6,912 bases of DNA from Anaerolineaceae bacterium (GTDB lineage: Bacteria; Planctomycetota; Phycisphaerae; FEN-1346; JAACEH01): contig JAACEH010000124.1 in assembly GCA_011682595.1 (NCBI GenBank), forward strand, positions 1-6,912. The letters run 5' to 3'. Below are positions 1 to 5,365 of the stretch, in pieces. Each line of letters opens with the position of its first letter. Position 1 is the first letter of the stretch. Both the position numbers and the translations under genes were made by a program. A model generated the notes under the pieces. It was given only the letters and a program-made list of their open reading frames with translations, had not been told where the DNA came from and made no database searches.

Positions 1-245
1 CGGCTGACGCCCTGGAGACACTCGACCAGCGTAGCCACGCCGGAGGAGTCGATGTACGGCACGTCGGCCAGATTGACCACGATCTTGGACTTCTTGTCGC
101 CGGTCAGCTCCTTCAGCCGCTTTCGCAGCGCCGGGCTGACGTTCAGGTCCACGTCGCCGGCCAAATGGACAATAGTGGCCGGGCCGTTTTCCTCAACCGT
201 GATGTTCAGACGATTCGCTCCGCCGTCCCTATTTGTCCTGGCCAT
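1..245 (-). CDS. STAS-domain anti-sigma factor antagonist (RsbV/SpoIIAA-like), 3' end outside window
   Basis: Translating the minus strand from the ATG at 245 gives 81 residues and the frame stays open to the window edge, so the C-terminus is missing. The protein begins MARTNRDGGANRLNITVEEN. It has the STAS pattern: an early strand, then HLAGDVDLNVSPALRKRL, then a central strand KIVVNLADVPYIDSSGVATL. The DSSG motif (about residues 67-70) carries the serine that the partner kinase phosphorylates in SpoIIAA/RsbV proteins. In the known systems the unphosphorylated form binds the anti-sigma kinase and frees the sigma factor. The start is supported by a GAGGTGA ribosome site just upstream and by a 17-bp overlap with the end of the RsbW-like gene, typical of translational coupling. 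The target sigma factor or output protein is not in the window. Confidence 0.88.
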   Translation of the reverse strand, partial: MARTNRDGGANRLNITVEENGPATIVHLAGDVDLNVSPALRKRLKELTGDKKSKIVVNLADVPYIDSSGVATLVECLQGVS

Positions 246-684
246 GTTCACCTCGATTGGCTTTCACGTGCACCGACTTGCTGAGCCGCAACTGCATACC
301 GCCGCCCGGCGCCGGGCTGTACTCCACGGAGTCCATCACTTCCCTGATAATATGTATGCCCAGACCGCCCGGGCGCACGTCGTCGAGTTCCCGTCCGCGA
401 AACTGCTCGGGATCGCGGACCGGACCGTAATCGCGAAGCACAAGACTCAACCGCCCGTCAGCCTCGCCGAGGTGGGTCTCGATGTCTATCCGACCGTCCG
501 GCTGTCCCTCGTACTGGTGGCGGATGATGTTCGTGCAGGCCTCGTCGATGGCCAGCACGATGCGGCACCGCTGCTCCTCATCAAACCCGGCCAAGGAGGA
601 CATCTTTTCGACCAGGGCCCGGACGACCGTCATGACGGCGGCATCGCTGGGCACCGAAAGTCGGATGGCATTGTCCGTGCTCAT
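229..684 (-). CDS. RsbW/SpoIIAB-like anti-sigma factor serine kinase (GHKL ATPase)
   Basis: A single-domain 151-aa protein of the HATPase_c (GHKL) fold, the usual size for RsbW/SpoIIAB kinases. The N box is clear at about residues 47-53 (DEACTNI, with E48 and N52 as the expected catalytic base and Mg-binding residues). The G1 box is RDYGP (about 84-88), and the G2 box RPGGLGIHIIREVMDSV (about 104-120) is the ATP lid. A final strand follows (GGGMQLRLSK). Such kinases bind a sigma factor or another partner and phosphorylate a STAS antagonist. The STAS gene directly downstream and overlapping is the obvious substrate. The ATG at 684 has a GAGAGG-type ribosome site and lies 12 bp after the lipoprotein stop. 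The order kinase-then-antagonist is the reverse of classical rsbV-rsbW. The family is secure; the sigma factor it would control is unknown. Confidence 0.9.
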   Translation of the reverse strand: MSTDNAIRLSVPSDAAVMTVVRALVEKMSSLAGFDEEQRCRIVLAIDEACTNIIRHQYEGQPDGRIDIETHLGEADGRLSLVLRDYGPVRDPEQFRGRELDDVRPGGLGIHIIREVMDSVEYSPAPGGGMQLRLSKSVHVKANRGEHGQDK

Positions 685-696
685 GCTTCTGGCCTC

Positions 697-1146
697 TCAC
701 TCGGCGGACTGATCTTGGCCGTTTTTGCCGCCTTTGGTCTTGGGGGCATCCTTTCCGGGTTGCTCCAGGGTCTGGAAACTCGAAAGCATTTCCTGGAATT
801 CTCGGCGCGAATCCGGATGCGACGAGCAGTACCAGTCGACCCACTTGGAAATCGCCAGTTCGCGCTCACGCAGGGGGCGCTCGGTGTTGTAGCCCAGACG
901 CTGCCCGGTCCGGCGGCGAAGGCCTGCGGCGGCGAAAAAGCGAACGCTCTCGTCCTGGTCGGCCAGCAGGTGAATCAGCTTGACCTCGGCCTGTGGATCG
1001 TCGCTGCCGGCCAGTTCGTGGGCGGCGCTGACCCGCAAGCGGGGATTGTCGCTGGCCAGTCGCTGCTCGAGAGTCGGGTTCAGACACCCGCCAAGCAGCG
1101 CGGCGGTCAGCAATATGATCGGAAGCGGCACAATACCTTTGGCCAT
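697..1146 (-). CDS. small HEAT-repeat-like lipoprotein of unknown function
   Basis: A 149-aa protein. The N-terminus MAKGIVPLPIILLTAALLGG followed by C21 is a lipoprotein signal peptide with an LGGC lipobox, so the mature protein should be membrane-anchored by a lipidated cysteine. Residues about 26-80 look like one or two HEAT repeats (for example DNPRLRVSAAHELAGSDD, then DESVRFFAAAGLRR). A Trp/Tyr-containing stretch follows (ISKWVDWYCSSH, 99-110), then a Lys/Gly/Gln-rich tail. The start at 1146 is chosen over upstream in-frame ATGs at 1203 and 1305 because the signal peptide begins here and a GGGGGA ribosome site lies about 8 nt upstream. It is the first gene of an apparent operon with the RsbW-like kinase and STAS protein, so an envelope role tied to that partner switch is possible but unproven. 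I do not recognise a named family. Confidence 0.8.
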   Translation of the reverse strand: MAKGIVPLPIILLTAALLGGCLNPTLEQRLASDNPRLRVSAAHELAGSDDPQAEVKLIHLLADQDESVRFFAAAGLRRRTGQRLGYNTERPLRERELAISKWVDWYCSSHPDSRREFQEMLSSFQTLEQPGKDAPKTKGGKNGQDQSAE

Positions 1147-1201
1147 CAATGTCGTCCCCCGAAAACCGGAGTTACGTCCAGAAGCCCGAAATGTTGTTTT
1201 C

Positions 1202-1229
1202 ATTATAGAATGGGGGGTGGGCAATGCAA
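1202..1229 (-). promoter_or_regulatory. sigma70-type promoter for the lipoprotein-rsbW-STAS operon
   Basis: On the minus strand TTGCAT (1229-1224) and a perfect TATAAT (1207-1202) are separated by 16 bp. The predicted transcription start near 1195 leaves a leader of about 50 nt before the ATG at 1146. It is oriented away from the yacL promoter. Prediction from consensus only. Confidence 0.6.
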
Positions 1230-1250
1230 CGAAAATGCACGGCCGGATAC

Positions 1251-1278
1251 TTGCCGGGCCCGAAGCTGCGGATATAAT
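1251..1278 (+). promoter_or_regulatory. sigma70-type promoter for yacL-ispD
   Basis: TTGCCG (1251-1256) and a perfect TATAAT (1273-1278) are spaced by 16 bp. They point toward the YacL-like gene, with a predicted start near 1285 and a leader of about 75 nt. This promoter and the minus-strand promoter at 1202-1229 are back to back, with 21 bp between their -35 boxes, so they could share regulators. Confidence 0.6.
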
Positions 1279-1289
1279 GGCGCCCTGGT

Positions 1290-1322
1290 GCGGGGCGATC
1301 ATCATTTCATAATTGGCCCCGC
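1290..1322 (+). other. GC hairpin in the yacL 5' leader
   Basis: GCGGGGC (1290-1296) is perfectly complementary to GCCCCGC (1316-1322), with a 19-nt A/T-rich loop; a U-G pair at 1289/1323 could extend the stem. It would form at the very 5' end of the predicted yacL transcript, about 26 nt before the ribosome site. It is not followed by a U-tract, so it is not an intrinsic terminator. A role in mRNA stability or regulation is speculative. Confidence 0.45.
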
Positions 1323-1359
1323 GGGATACATTTTATCATCATCTTTCAGGAGTCCCGCC

Positions 1360-2451
1360 ATGCCACTGATTGTCACCCGATTACTGTTCATTCTGGTGCT
1401 TGTCGCCGTCTGCCTGGCGGCGGCCGACCAGGGGTTGCAATATCAGCCCCTGCCCCTGTTTATCGGGGCCATCGGCCTCAGCCTGGCCGTCATCGGACTG
1501 GACCTGCTGATCCGCCGGAAAAGCATCGCCACATTGTCGGCCATTTTCTTCGGCCTGCTGGCCGGGCTGATCATGTCCTTGCTGCTGGGCTACGTCATCC
1601 GCATCGTCCAGATCGATTTCGTGCAGCAGAACGTACAGTCGGTCACCATCGCCCTGACGGTGGTCCTCTGCTACGTCTGCATCAGCGTCATCATGCAGAC
1701 CAAGGACGACTTTCGCTTCATCATCCCCTACACCGAATTCGCCAAGGAAACCAAGGGCGGGCGGCCGATTCTGCTCGACACCAGCGTCATTATCGACGGC
1801 CGCATCGCCGACCTCTGCGAAACGCGGGTCTTCGACTCGGAGCTTATCGTGCCGCGCTTCGTGCTCCAGGAACTCCAGGCCGTGGCCGACAGCGGCGACA
1901 AGCTGAAACGCAACCGCGGACGCCGCGGGCTGGACATTCTCAATCGCCTGCAATCCAGCGACCAGGTGGACATCCGCATCCACGACGGCGGCGCCTCGGG
2001 CTCGGCCGGTGAGGTCGACCAGATGCTGGTCAGCCTGGCCCAGGAACTCGGCGGCCGCGTGCTGACAAACGACTACAACCTGAACAAGATCGCCCAGTTT
2101 CGCGGCGTCACGGTGCTGAACATCAACGACATGGCCAACGCCCTGAAGCCGGTCTTTCTGCCCGGGGAAACTCTGAAAGTGGTTATTGTCAAGGCGGGAG
2201 AGGAACCCGGCCAGGGCATCGGCTATCTGGAGGACGGCACCATGGTGGTGGTCGAAGGAGCACGCAACATGATCAACAAGGAGGTCACCCTGGGTGTGAC
2301 CAGCGTCCTGCAGACCAGTGCCGGACGGATGATCTTCGGACGCCTCGAAGGCCACGGCGATTCCGATCGCCACCACCGTCCTCGCCCGGGCGGCTTGGGT
2401 GGCTTGGGTGGCCACGGCGACTCGCCGCCTCGGGAGAATGACCAGGCATGA
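1360..2451 (+). CDS. yacL: YacL-family membrane PIN/TRAM-domain protein
   Basis: A 363-aa protein, close to Bacillus YacL in length. Four hydrophobic segments occupy about residues 5-23, 31-51, 56-80 and 93-112. A PIN ribonuclease domain follows (about 135-260) with the expected acidic residues: D140 in LLDTSVIIDGR, E171 in LQELQ, D220 in EVDQ and D238 in TNDYN. A TRAM RNA-binding domain (about 265-330) contains GQGIGYLEDGTMVVVEGAR. The layout predicts a membrane-anchored, cytoplasm-facing RNase; its biological substrate is not established. The start at 1360 has an AGGAG ribosome site 7 nt upstream and begins the first TM helix, although the frame is open far upstream. The stop overlaps the ispD start, as in the Bacillus yacL-ispD pair. 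After the TRAM domain there is an unusual Gly/His/Arg-rich tail (331-363). Family assignment is firm. Confidence 0.93.
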   Translation: MPLIVTRLLFILVLVAVCLAAADQGLQYQPLPLFIGAIGLSLAVIGLDLLIRRKSIATLSAIFFGLLAGLIMSLLLGYVIRIVQIDFVQQNVQSVTIALTVVLCYVCISVIMQTKDDFRFIIPYTEFAKETKGGRPILLDTSVIIDGRIADLCETRVFDSELIVPRFVLQELQAVADSGDKLKRNRGRRGLDILNRLQSSDQVDIRIHDGGASGSAGEVDQMLVSLAQELGGRVLTNDYNLNKIAQFRGVTVLNINDMANALKPVFLPGETLKVVIVKAGEEPGQGIGYLEDGTMVVVEGARNMINKEVTLGVTSVLQTSAGRMIFGRLEGHGDSDRHHRPRPGGLGGLGGHGDSPPRENDQA

Positions 2452-3143
2452 AAGCGGCCCTGATTATCCCAGCGGCCGGCCAGGGGTCGCGATTCGCAGC
2501 CAAGGTCAAGAAACCCTACGCGGAACTGGCCGGGCGGCCGATCTTCCTGCGCACTCTCGACAGGTTTCGCCGTCTCGAGGCCATCACTTGCCGCATTCTC
2601 GTCGTTTCGCCCGACGACCTGGATTTCGTGCAGTGCAACTACCACAAGGACCTTGAGGCCCTGGGCGTCGACCACCTGGTTGCCGGCGGACTCCAGAGGT
2701 ACGACTCGGTGACCGCGGGGCTGGATCAGGTGCCGCAGGATTGCGACCTGGTGGCCGTCCACGACGCAGTGCGGCCGTTGGTGCCGCTGCGGGCCATCGT
2801 CGAGGCCCTGAACGTCGCCGAGCAGATCGGCGCCGCTTGCGTGGGCATGCCCCTGCACGATACCCTCAAACGCGTCACCGACGGGGATATCGTCGAGGAG
2901 ACCGTTCCCCGAAGCAGTCTCTGGGCGGCCCAGACGCCGCAGGTGTTCCGTACCGCCCTGCTGCGACAGGCCTACCAGCGGCTGCACACCTTCCCGGGAA
3001 CGGTGACCGACGACGCCCAGCTCGTCGAGGCCATGGGCCACCCGGTGGCCATGGTCGAGGGCAGCCGCGAGAACATCAAGATCACGACCCCGGCCGACCT
3101 TCACCTGGCCGAGGCCTACCTGGCGGTAACGCACGAACCCTAG
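2448..3143 (+). CDS. ispD: 2-C-methyl-D-erythritol 4-phosphate cytidylyltransferase (IspD)
   Basis: A cytoplasmic enzyme of the MEP isoprenoid pathway that joins CTP and methylerythritol 4-phosphate to give CDP-ME and pyrophosphate. The 231-aa length is typical. The N-terminal nucleotide-binding loop is IIPAAGQGSRFAAKVKKPY (6-24), with R15 and K22 in the places of the catalytic Arg and Lys of E. coli IspD. Other family motifs are VAVHDAVRPLV (102-112), WAAQTPQVFRTALL (159-172), the VTDDA segment (186-190) and ENIKITTPADLHLAEAYL (208-225, K211). The usual Lys-Gln after the loop is Lys-Pro here, a minor variation. The ATG overlaps the YacL stop (ATGA), implying translational coupling and co-transcription. 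Downstream is a separate promoter, so the yacL-ispD unit may end here. Confidence 0.96.
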   Translation: MKAALIIPAAGQGSRFAAKVKKPYAELAGRPIFLRTLDRFRRLEAITCRILVVSPDDLDFVQCNYHKDLEALGVDHLVAGGLQRYDSVTAGLDQVPQDCDLVAVHDAVRPLVPLRAIVEALNVAEQIGAACVGMPLHDTLKRVTDGDIVEETVPRSSLWAAQTPQVFRTALLRQAYQRLHTFPGTVTDDAQLVEAMGHPVAMVEGSRENIKITTPADLHLAEAYLAVTHEP

Positions 3144-3176
3144 ACCGTGTCTGGCCGGAGACGATGCAGTTTTCTC

Positions 3177-3206
3177 TTGACGGTCGTCAAAAGAAACGAC
3201 TAGGAT
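3177..3206 (+). promoter_or_regulatory. promoter with palindromic -35 region upstream of the TPR gene
   Basis: TTGACG (3177-3182) and TAGGAT (3201-3206) are spaced by 18 bp, giving a predicted start near 3213 and a leader of about 95 nt. The -35 is one arm of a perfect inverted repeat, TTGACG-GT-CGTCAA (3177-3190), which could be a repressor or activator site. Both calls rest on pattern alone. Confidence 0.5.
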
Positions 3207-3308
3207 AGCCTGTTGTTGCCCATCCACTTTCTTGTTTCTTGGGAAGGGGCGTCCTTGCACCTCGACCTGTCGTTTCGGGGCCTCGGCCGATCCCTGGAGG
3301 AGCCTGAT

Positions 3309-4487
3309 ATGAGACATGCAATATTTCCTTTTGCTCTGTTGCTCTGTATCGTTCTTCTGGCGGGGCCCGCTCTGGCCCAGGAAGAGACCCTCCCGGTTCC
3401 GCCCGACCGCGTTCGCGAGATGGGCGACACCGTAATCGAAAAAGGCAAAAAGGTAGAGGCCGAAGAGCCGGCCGCCGAGAAGACACCGGCCGCGGAAAAG
3501 CCCGCGGATGTCGTCGCCGAACCGGCCACCGAAGAAACTCCGGCCCAGGCGCCCGCGACCACCCCGGCCGAGACGCCGACCGAGGCACCCGCCCCCGCCG
3601 CCGCCGAGACTCCGGCCGAGACGACGGTGACGGTCGAAGGGCAGCCAACGGAGGAGCCGCCCGCCGAGACGTCCGCCGAGGCAGCCAGGATGAAAGAGGC
3701 CAGGGAGATCGCCACAAAGGATCTTGAAACGACCGAGGTGACGGTGGCGGAGGAAAAGAAAGAAGAGGTCGTGCCGCCTGACGTCTCAGAGATAACCACA
3801 ACACCGTCGCCCGAACGACCGCACGAAATGCAGGTGCCGCCGGCAAAGCGCGTCTCGAGCCTGGAAGGCGAAGTGGAGATGGTCGAGCGCCTGGCCGTGG
3901 CCCGCGAGACTTACCGGCTCTCCCTGGAGGCCCTCAAACAGCACTACGTCACCACCGGCAACGCGACCAAGCTTCTCTGGGTGACCAAGGAGCTTGACGA
4001 GTTCAATCGCAACGAGAAGTACCACTACCTGAGCGAACTGGAACTGTCCGGGCCCGACCTCAAACCCGCCGAGTCGATCGCCGCGGCCGACCAGTTGTAC
4101 AAAGAGGCCATGGACTTCAAGAATTACCCGGCCTTCCCGGACGAGAAACGTGAGAAGCTGAAGATCGCGGTCCAGAAACTGCGGACCATCATTCGCGACT
4201 ACCCGACCAGCGACAAGATCGACGACGCCTCGTTCCGGCTGGGCGAGATTTACGAGGGCTGGTACTACAAGGACTACGCCCGGGCCGCCGTGGCCTTCGA
4301 ACGCTGCTTCCAGTGGAACCCCGGGACGATTCTGCCGGCCCGCATCAAGGCGGCCCGAATCTATGACCAGAAGCTCCTGCAGCGGGACAAGGCGGTCATC
4401 CTCTACAACCTGATCGTTGCCGAGAGTCCGATCACCAGCAGCCAGCAGGAGGCCGCCGCCCGGCTGGCCGCACTGTCGCCCAAATAG
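3309..4487 (+). CDS. secreted TPR-like protein with Pro/Ala/Glu-rich linker, function unknown
   Basis: A 392-aa protein. A Sec signal peptide (MRHAIFPFALLLCIVLLAGP) ends in ALA before Q24, a good signal peptidase I site; there is no lipobox. Residues about 45-175 are low-complexity and rich in Pro, Ala, Glu and Thr, with degenerate PAET/AAEK repeats, and look like a flexible wall- or periplasm-spanning linker. Residues about 185-245 are helical. Residues about 255-390 resemble tandem TPR repeats of the BamD/YbgF type (KLRTIIRDYPTSDKIDDASF, then RLGEIYEGWYYKDYARAAVA, then RDKAVILYNLIVAESP). TPR proteins of this kind usually act as protein-binding scaffolds in the envelope. The start has a strong GGAGGAG site 6 nt upstream, preferred to an in-frame ATG at 3213. 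It sits between ispD and ispF but has its own promoter and a hairpin behind it, so it is probably not tied to isoprenoid synthesis. Confidence 0.82.
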   Translation: MRHAIFPFALLLCIVLLAGPALAQEETLPVPPDRVREMGDTVIEKGKKVEAEEPAAEKTPAAEKPADVVAEPATEETPAQAPATTPAETPTEAPAPAAAETPAETTVTVEGQPTEEPPAETSAEAARMKEAREIATKDLETTEVTVAEEKKEEVVPPDVSEITTTPSPERPHEMQVPPAKRVSSLEGEVEMVERLAVARETYRLSLEALKQHYVTTGNATKLLWVTKELDEFNRNEKYHYLSELELSGPDLKPAESIAAADQLYKEAMDFKNYPAFPDEKREKLKIAVQKLRTIIRDYPTSDKIDDASFRLGEIYEGWYYKDYARAAVAFERCFQWNPGTILPARIKAARIYDQKLLQRDKAVILYNLIVAESPITSSQQEAAARLAALSPK

Positions 4488-4499
4488 GAATAGGAATAG
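4485..4499 (+). repeat. tandem in-frame stop codons (TAGGAA repeat)
   Basis: The TPR gene ends with TAG GAA TAG GAA TAG, so the hexamer TAGGAA is repeated and three stops lie in one frame (4485, 4491, 4497). This either backs up termination or is a small slippage repeat. Confidence 0.7.
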
Positions 4500-4533
4500 A
4501 AATTGCAGTCCCCTGAAACGGGGCGAAAATACT

Positions 4534-4564
4534 GCGGGTCGCGTTCGTTGACAGCGCGACCCGC
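4534..4564 (+). terminator. terminator-like stem-loop after the TPR gene
   Basis: GCGGGTCGCG (4534-4543) pairs perfectly with CGCGACCCGC (4555-4564) around an 11-nt loop: a 10-bp stem beginning 47 nt after the stop codon. The following bases, TTCCTCT, are only weakly T-rich. On the opposite strand the stem is followed by AGTATTTT. It is a plausible terminator or mRNA-end stabiliser; a smaller CCCC/GGGG hairpin lies just before it (4510-4523). The rest of 4488-4669 contains the ispF promoter and no gene that I can support. Confidence 0.55.
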
Positions 4565-4632
4565 TTCCTCTGCGCCGCTTGAGCCCGTGGCGCCGGCACG
4601 TGGTTTGGCCGAGGCGCCGCAAAAATCGCCTC

Positions 4633-4659
4633 TTGAACCAGCGCCGGGCGTGGTATAAA
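4633..4659 (+). promoter_or_regulatory. extended -10 promoter immediately before ispF
   Basis: TTGAAC (4633-4638) is 15 bp from TATAAA (4654-4659), which is preceded by TG at 4651-4652, an extended -10 element that can offset the short spacing. The predicted transcription start, about 4666, is only some 4 nt before the ispF ATG at 4670, which has no visible ribosome site. The pattern suggests a nearly leaderless ispF transcript. Confidence 0.5.
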
Positions 4660-4669
4660 CTTACCGGCC

Positions 4670-5149
4670 ATGAAGAGCGTGCCGCGAGTCGGTCTGGGTT
4701 ACGATATTCACCGCCTGAGTTCCGGGCGGCCGCTGGTGCTGGGCGGCCTGCGGATCGAGTCGGACCGCGGCCTGCTCGGCCACAGCGACGGCGACGCCGT
4801 GCTGCACGCCCTGAGCGACGCGATTTTCGGGGCCATCGGCTCGGGCGACATCGGGGACCATTTTCCCGACAGCGACCCGGCCACCGAGGGGCTGGACAGC
4901 CGCGACATTCTGCGGGCGGCCGTTGACGAGGCCCTGGCCGCCAGCTACGAGGTCCGCTCGGTCGACGTCACGATCCTGGCCGAACGGCCGAAGCTCGGCC
5001 CCGTGAAGCTGGAGATTCGCGACAGTGTGGCCGCTTTGCTGAAACTGCCCAATGAGGCCGTCGGCGTGAAGGCCCGGACCAACGAGGGGCTGGGCGCCGT
5101 CGGCCGCCAGGAAGCCATCGCCTGCCACGCGGTGGTGGTCCTGGCCTGA
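4670..5149 (+). CDS. ispF: 2-C-methyl-D-erythritol 2,4-cyclodiphosphate synthase (IspF)
   Basis: A cytoplasmic MEP-pathway enzyme that cyclises CDP-ME 2-phosphate to ME-cyclodiphosphate with release of CMP; members of the family are trimers. The 159-aa length is exactly typical. The metal-binding set is intact: D12 and H14 in GLGYDIHRL, and H46 in DAVLHALSDAIFGA. The family signatures LLGHSDGDAVLHAL (35-48), SGDIGDHFPDSDPA (58-71), VDVTILAERPKLGP (98-111) and VKARTNEGLGAVGR (133-146, the nucleotide-binding segment) are all present. The start at 4670 gives the standard N-terminus MKSVPRVGLGYDIH but has no Shine-Dalgarno sequence; a promoter ends just upstream. It belongs to the same pathway as ispD 1.5 kb upstream but is separated from it by the secreted TPR gene. 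Confidence 0.97.
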   Translation: MKSVPRVGLGYDIHRLSSGRPLVLGGLRIESDRGLLGHSDGDAVLHALSDAIFGAIGSGDIGDHFPDSDPATEGLDSRDILRAAVDEALAASYEVRSVDVTILAERPKLGPVKLEIRDSVAALLKLPNEAVGVKARTNEGLGAVGRQEAIACHAVVVLA

Positions 5150-5156
5150 TAGCACG

Positions 5157-5223
5157 GTATCCCCCGGCAGTGCCGGGGGCTCGTTGAAGAAACAAACAAG
5201 CCCCCCGCATCGCGGGGGGATGC
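5157..5223. repeat. inverted pair of C/G-rich palindromic repeats
   Basis: Copy A, read on the minus strand from 5181 to 5157, and copy B, read on the plus strand from 5199 to 5223, match at 20 of 25 positions. Each is an 8-bp hairpin with a 3-nt loop (arms 5161-5168/5172-5179 and 5201-5208/5212-5219), with AG before and GAT after the stem. The one stem difference is a compensatory G-C to C-G swap. A 17-nt purine-rich spacer separates them. They begin 11 nt after the ispF stop, so copy A could end ispF transcription, but it lacks a U-tract in that direction. Copy B has a T-rich tail only on the minus strand. Confidence 0.7.
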
Positions 5224-5289
5224 TGTGGACGCCGACCGTGGCACTCGGCCAATGACGTCCCGCGGGGAACGGGCCTCATGCACATCCGT

Positions 5290-5365
5290 GTAGGGACGAC
5301 CCTTGCGGTCGCCCGCGAGGGCGAGAAAACTGACCTTCACGGGCACCCGCAAGGGGTGCCTCTAC
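5290..5365. repeat. REP/REPIN-like element: two GTAG-headed palindromes in inverted orientation
   Basis: The left unit starts with GTAG (5290-5293), followed by a hairpin with arms 5294-5301 and 5307-5314 and loop CTTGC. The right unit is the same design on the other strand, with arms 5341-5348 and 5354-5361, loop GCAAG, ending in CTAC (5362-5365). The two 25-nt units match at 19 positions, and two stem pairs differ by compensatory changes. A GTAG head followed by an imperfect palindrome, in inverted pairs, is the known form of REP sequences mobilised by RAYT (TnpA-REP) transposases. No RAYT gene is in the window. The element ends 26 nt before the cysS start and would be transcribed in any leader reading from ispF into cysS. 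Confidence 0.65.

Noticed and set aside
1147..1305. Extended lipoprotein start at 1203 or 1305
   Set aside because: These would place about 19 or 53 residues before the signal peptide and overlap the predicted promoter; the ATG at 1146 has its own ribosome site.
52..1359. Long plus-strand open frame continuing upstream of yacL, giving a 799-aa product
   Set aside because: It is antisense to the lipoprotein, RsbW and STAS genes. The YacL homology, TM helix and AGGAG ribosome site all place the start at 1360.
1381..2415. 344-codon minus-strand open frame opposite yacL
   Set aside because: It is antisense to a well-supported PIN/TRAM gene, and its His/Asp/Gln-rich composition is typical of a reverse-frame artefact.
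2223..3317. 364-codon minus-strand open frame opposite ispD
   Set aside because: Shadow of ispD and the yacL end; no domain, no ribosome site seen.
5157..5365. CRISPR array
   Set aside because: Repeats are inverted pairs of two different palindromes, not regularly spaced direct repeats with unique spacers.
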